Source of the DNA: Tabrizicola sp.
GTDB taxonomy: Bacteria; Pseudomonadota; Alphaproteobacteria; Rhodobacterales; Rhodobacteraceae
Length of the DNA stretch: 38,719 nt
Assembly: GCA_016792685.1 (NCBI GenBank)
Contig: JAEULQ010000038.1
Span: 1 to 38,719, forward strand
Direction of reading: 5' to 3'
Of this stretch, positions 36,887 through 38,719 are shown piece after piece; positions within the stretch are counted from its first letter, which is position 1, and each line of letters begins with the position of its first letter. The notes under the pieces were generated by a model that searched no databases, was not told the origin of the DNA, and saw only the letters and a program-made list of their open reading frames with translations. Position numbers and translations under genes: made by a program.

Positions 36887-37698
36887 GGATACCGCTTTCC
36901 GCCCTCATCGGCCTCGTGCTCACGGCGACCTTCCTCTTTGTCGCGGTCTTCGCCAATTGGCTTGCGCCCTACCCGATCGACGATGTCTCCGGGGGCCAGT
37001 GGGAAGACCCCTCGGCCGCCTTCTGGCTGGGGACCGACACGATCGGTCGCGATATCCTGTCGCGCCTGATCTACGGCGCGCAGATCACCATCTTCGTCGC
37101 CCTTGCCTCGTCGATCCTGGCTTTTTCGCTCGGGGCGTTCCTGGGCTTTCTGGCGGCGGTCAAGGGGGGCTGGATCGACCAGCTCCTGTCGCGCATCGTC
37201 GACCTTGTGATGGCCGTGCCCTCGCTGATCGTGGCGCTGGTCATGCTTTCGGTGCTGCCGCTGAACCTAACGGTCCTGATCCTGGTCATGGGCGTCCTCG
37301 ATTCAACCCGGGTCTTCCGCCTGTCGCGCGCCGTCGCCGTCGACATCACGGTGATGGACTATGTCGAGGCCGCACGTCTTCGCGGCGAAAAGGGCAATTG
37401 GGTGATCTTCCGCGAGATCCTGCCAAATGCGCTTTCGCCCCTCGTGGCCGAGTTCGGCCTGCGGTTCATCTTCGCGGTCCTCTTCATCTCGACGCTCAGC
37501 TTCCTGGGTCTCGGGGTGCAGCCTCCGCTGGCCGATTGGGGCGGGATGGTGAAGGAAAACAAGGACGGGCTGATCTATGGCAAGTCCGCAGCCCTTCTGC
37601 CTGCCGCCGCCATCGCCGCACTGGCCATCAGTGTGAATCTGGTCGCCGACTGGATCCTGACCCGCACCTCCAGCCTGAAAGGAGGCCGCGGTGGCTGA
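36883..37698 (+). CDS. ABC transporter permease, DppC-like
   Basis: This 271-residue permease has the DppC hallmark GTDTIGRDILSRLIYGAQ (about residues 50-67), six membrane segments and an EAA loop starting VEAARLRGEKG (161-171). The ATG overlaps the stop of the DppB-like gene (ATGA), and its own end overlaps the ATPase start by eight bases, so the operon is translationally coupled. Confidence 0.92.
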   Translation: MRIPLSALIGLVLTATFLFVAVFANWLAPYPIDDVSGGQWEDPSAAFWLGTDTIGRDILSRLIYGAQITIFVALASSILAFSLGAFLGFLAAVKGGWIDQLLSRIVDLVMAVPSLIVALVMLSVLPLNLTVLILVMGVLDSTRVFRLSRAVAVDITVMDYVEAARLRGEKGNWVIFREILPNALSPLVAEFGLRFIFAVLFISTLSFLGLGVQPPLADWGGMVKENKDGLIYGKSAALLPAAAIAALAISVNLVADWILTRTSSLKGGRGG

Positions 37699-38719
37699 CC
37701 CTCTCCTCGCGATCAAGGGCCTTGTGATCGAGGCCACCTCTTACCCGCCGGGCGAGCCGCCGAAGAACGTCACCCTAGTCCACGGGGTCGACCTGACTCT
37801 GCAGCGAGGCAAGGTCCTGGGCCTGATCGGCGAATCCGGTGCCGGCAAGTCCACCATCGGCCTGTCCGCCATGGCCTATGGCCGGGGCGGCGTCCGGCTG
37901 ACTGGCGGCACGATCCACCTGAACGGACGCGAAATCCGTCTGGCCGACGCGCGCGCCCTGCGCGCCCTGCGGGGCCGCGAGGTCACCTATGTTTCGCAGT
38001 CGGCAGCGGCAAGTTTCAACCCGGCCAAGCAGATCATGGAACAGGTGATCGAGACCTGCCTGTCCCATGGGCTGATGTCCAAGTCCGAAGCCGAGGCCCG
38101 GGCGGTTGCGCTGTTCCGCAAGCTGGGCCTGCCGAACCCGGAAAAGATTGGCAGCCGCTATCCGCACCAGGTTTCCGGCGGACAGCTTCAGCGGTGCATG
38201 ACGGCGATGGCACTTTGCCCGAAGCCTGACCTGGTCATCTTCGATGAGCCGACAACCGCGCTTGACGTGACGACGCAGATCGACGTCTTGGCCGCGATCA
38301 AGGAGGCAATCCGGGATACTCAGGTCGCAGCCCTCTACATCACGCATGACCTTGCCGTGGTCGCCCAGGTCGCCGATGAAATCATGGTGCTGCGCCATGG
38401 CCGGATGGTCGAGTTGGGCGAGACCGGCCAGATCATCCACGCACCCGCGCAGGATTATACCAAGGCGCTCGTCTCGGTCCGTAGCATCGACCACAGCGAA
38501 AAGCCCCCGGCAGCGCCGGTCCTGCAAGTCCAGAACATCACCGCGCGGTATCGGGGCACCAATTTCGATGTGCTGAAGAATGTCTCGGTCGATCTACCGG
38601 CCGGCCAGACCCTGGCGGTCGTCGGCGAAAGCGGCTCGGGCAAATCCACCCTCGCCCGCGCAATCACCGGGCTTCTGCCGCCCTCGTCAGGCCGGATCAT
38701 CTTTGCCGGGCGTACGCTC
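37691..38719 (+). CDS. ABC transporter ATPase, fused DppD-DppF type, partial
   Basis: The first 343 codons are present and the end is outside the window. The first nucleotide-binding domain has Walker A GESGAGKST (47-55), signature VSGGQLQR (161-168) and Walker B LVIFDEPTTALD (181-192). A short DppD-like C-terminal extension (PAQDYTKAL) leads to a second domain that begins at about residue 277 and has its own Walker A GESGSGKST (312-320). Hence one polypeptide carries both ATPase halves, as in the GsiA/YejF type. It starts with GTG inside the DppC-like gene. It powers the importer encoded just upstream. Confidence 0.93.
   Translation, partial: MADPLLAIKGLVIEATSYPPGEPPKNVTLVHGVDLTLQRGKVLGLIGESGAGKSTIGLSAMAYGRGGVRLTGGTIHLNGREIRLADARALRALRGREVTYVSQSAAASFNPAKQIMEQVIETCLSHGLMSKSEAEARAVALFRKLGLPNPEKIGSRYPHQVSGGQLQRCMTAMALCPKPDLVIFDEPTTALDVTTQIDVLAAIKEAIRDTQVAALYITHDLAVVAQVADEIMVLRHGRMVELGETGQIIHAPAQDYTKALVSVRSIDHSEKPPAAPVLQVQNITARYRGTNFDVLKNVSVDLPAGQTLAVVGESGSGKSTLARAITGLLPPSSGRIIFAGRTL

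Overview
The window is GC-rich chromosomal DNA of a Rhodobacterales-type alphaproteobacterium (Rhodobacter/Paracoccus/roseobacter relatives). Evidence: a 407-residue ALA synthase (C4 haem/tetrapyrrole route) behind an FNR-type box, an alphaproteobacterial SOS box (GTTC-N7-GTTC) before uvrA, and a bactofilin paired with an M23 peptidase. Genes are tightly packed, with many ATGA/TGATG overlaps. I see no insertion sequence, prophage, CRISPR array or rRNA, and no gene-free stretch above 300 bases. The longest gap is about 290 bases between two tRNA-Asp genes. It holds the promoter of one of them and a small hairpin, but no convincing gene.

Layout. 1-11759 is almost all minus strand: uvrA (cut by the window edge), an MFS transporter, lpdA, a DUF924 gene, then a likely operon read as asmA-like, queA, DUF3147, MFS. 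11869-16669 is plus strand: a PrxQ/BCP peroxiredoxin, a DUF455 ferritin-like protein preceded by two abutting palindromes, M23 peptidase plus bactofilin, and a DHA2-type exporter whose first codons lie in a terminator-like hairpin. 16662-22559 is minus strand: DUF2189 membrane protein (FNR-type box), prfB, PBP1A and a periplasmic amidase. Then come a DsbA/ScsC-like thiol protein and an EmrE-like SMR protein (plus), and ispG, rodZ and hemA (minus). 27972-29785 holds an M20 peptidase and a GNAT acetyltransferase. 29807-31064 (minus) has two small exported tandem paralogues and two identical tRNA-Asp(GTC) genes, each with its own promoter. Pirin (minus) is divergent from a plus-strand CocE/S15-type hydrolase that is followed by a peptide-type ABC importer (Tat-exported binding protein, two permeases, and a two-domain ATPase cut by the window end).

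How genes work together. Envelope growth dominates the centre: M23 peptidase and bactofilin, PBP1A, amidase, RodZ and the AsmA-like protein. IspG supplies isoprenoid precursors, including undecaprenyl phosphate for cell-wall synthesis. Two FNR-type boxes point to oxygen control of hemA and the DUF2189 gene. The last cluster looks like an uptake-and-hydrolysis unit for peptides or amino-acid esters/amides.

Most of the window is conserved housekeeping. The least explained items are the tandem exported two-cysteine paralogues, the double palindrome at 12343-12388, the palindromic candidate operator on lpdA, and the FNR-type box placed so that the DUF2189 transcript could be leaderless.
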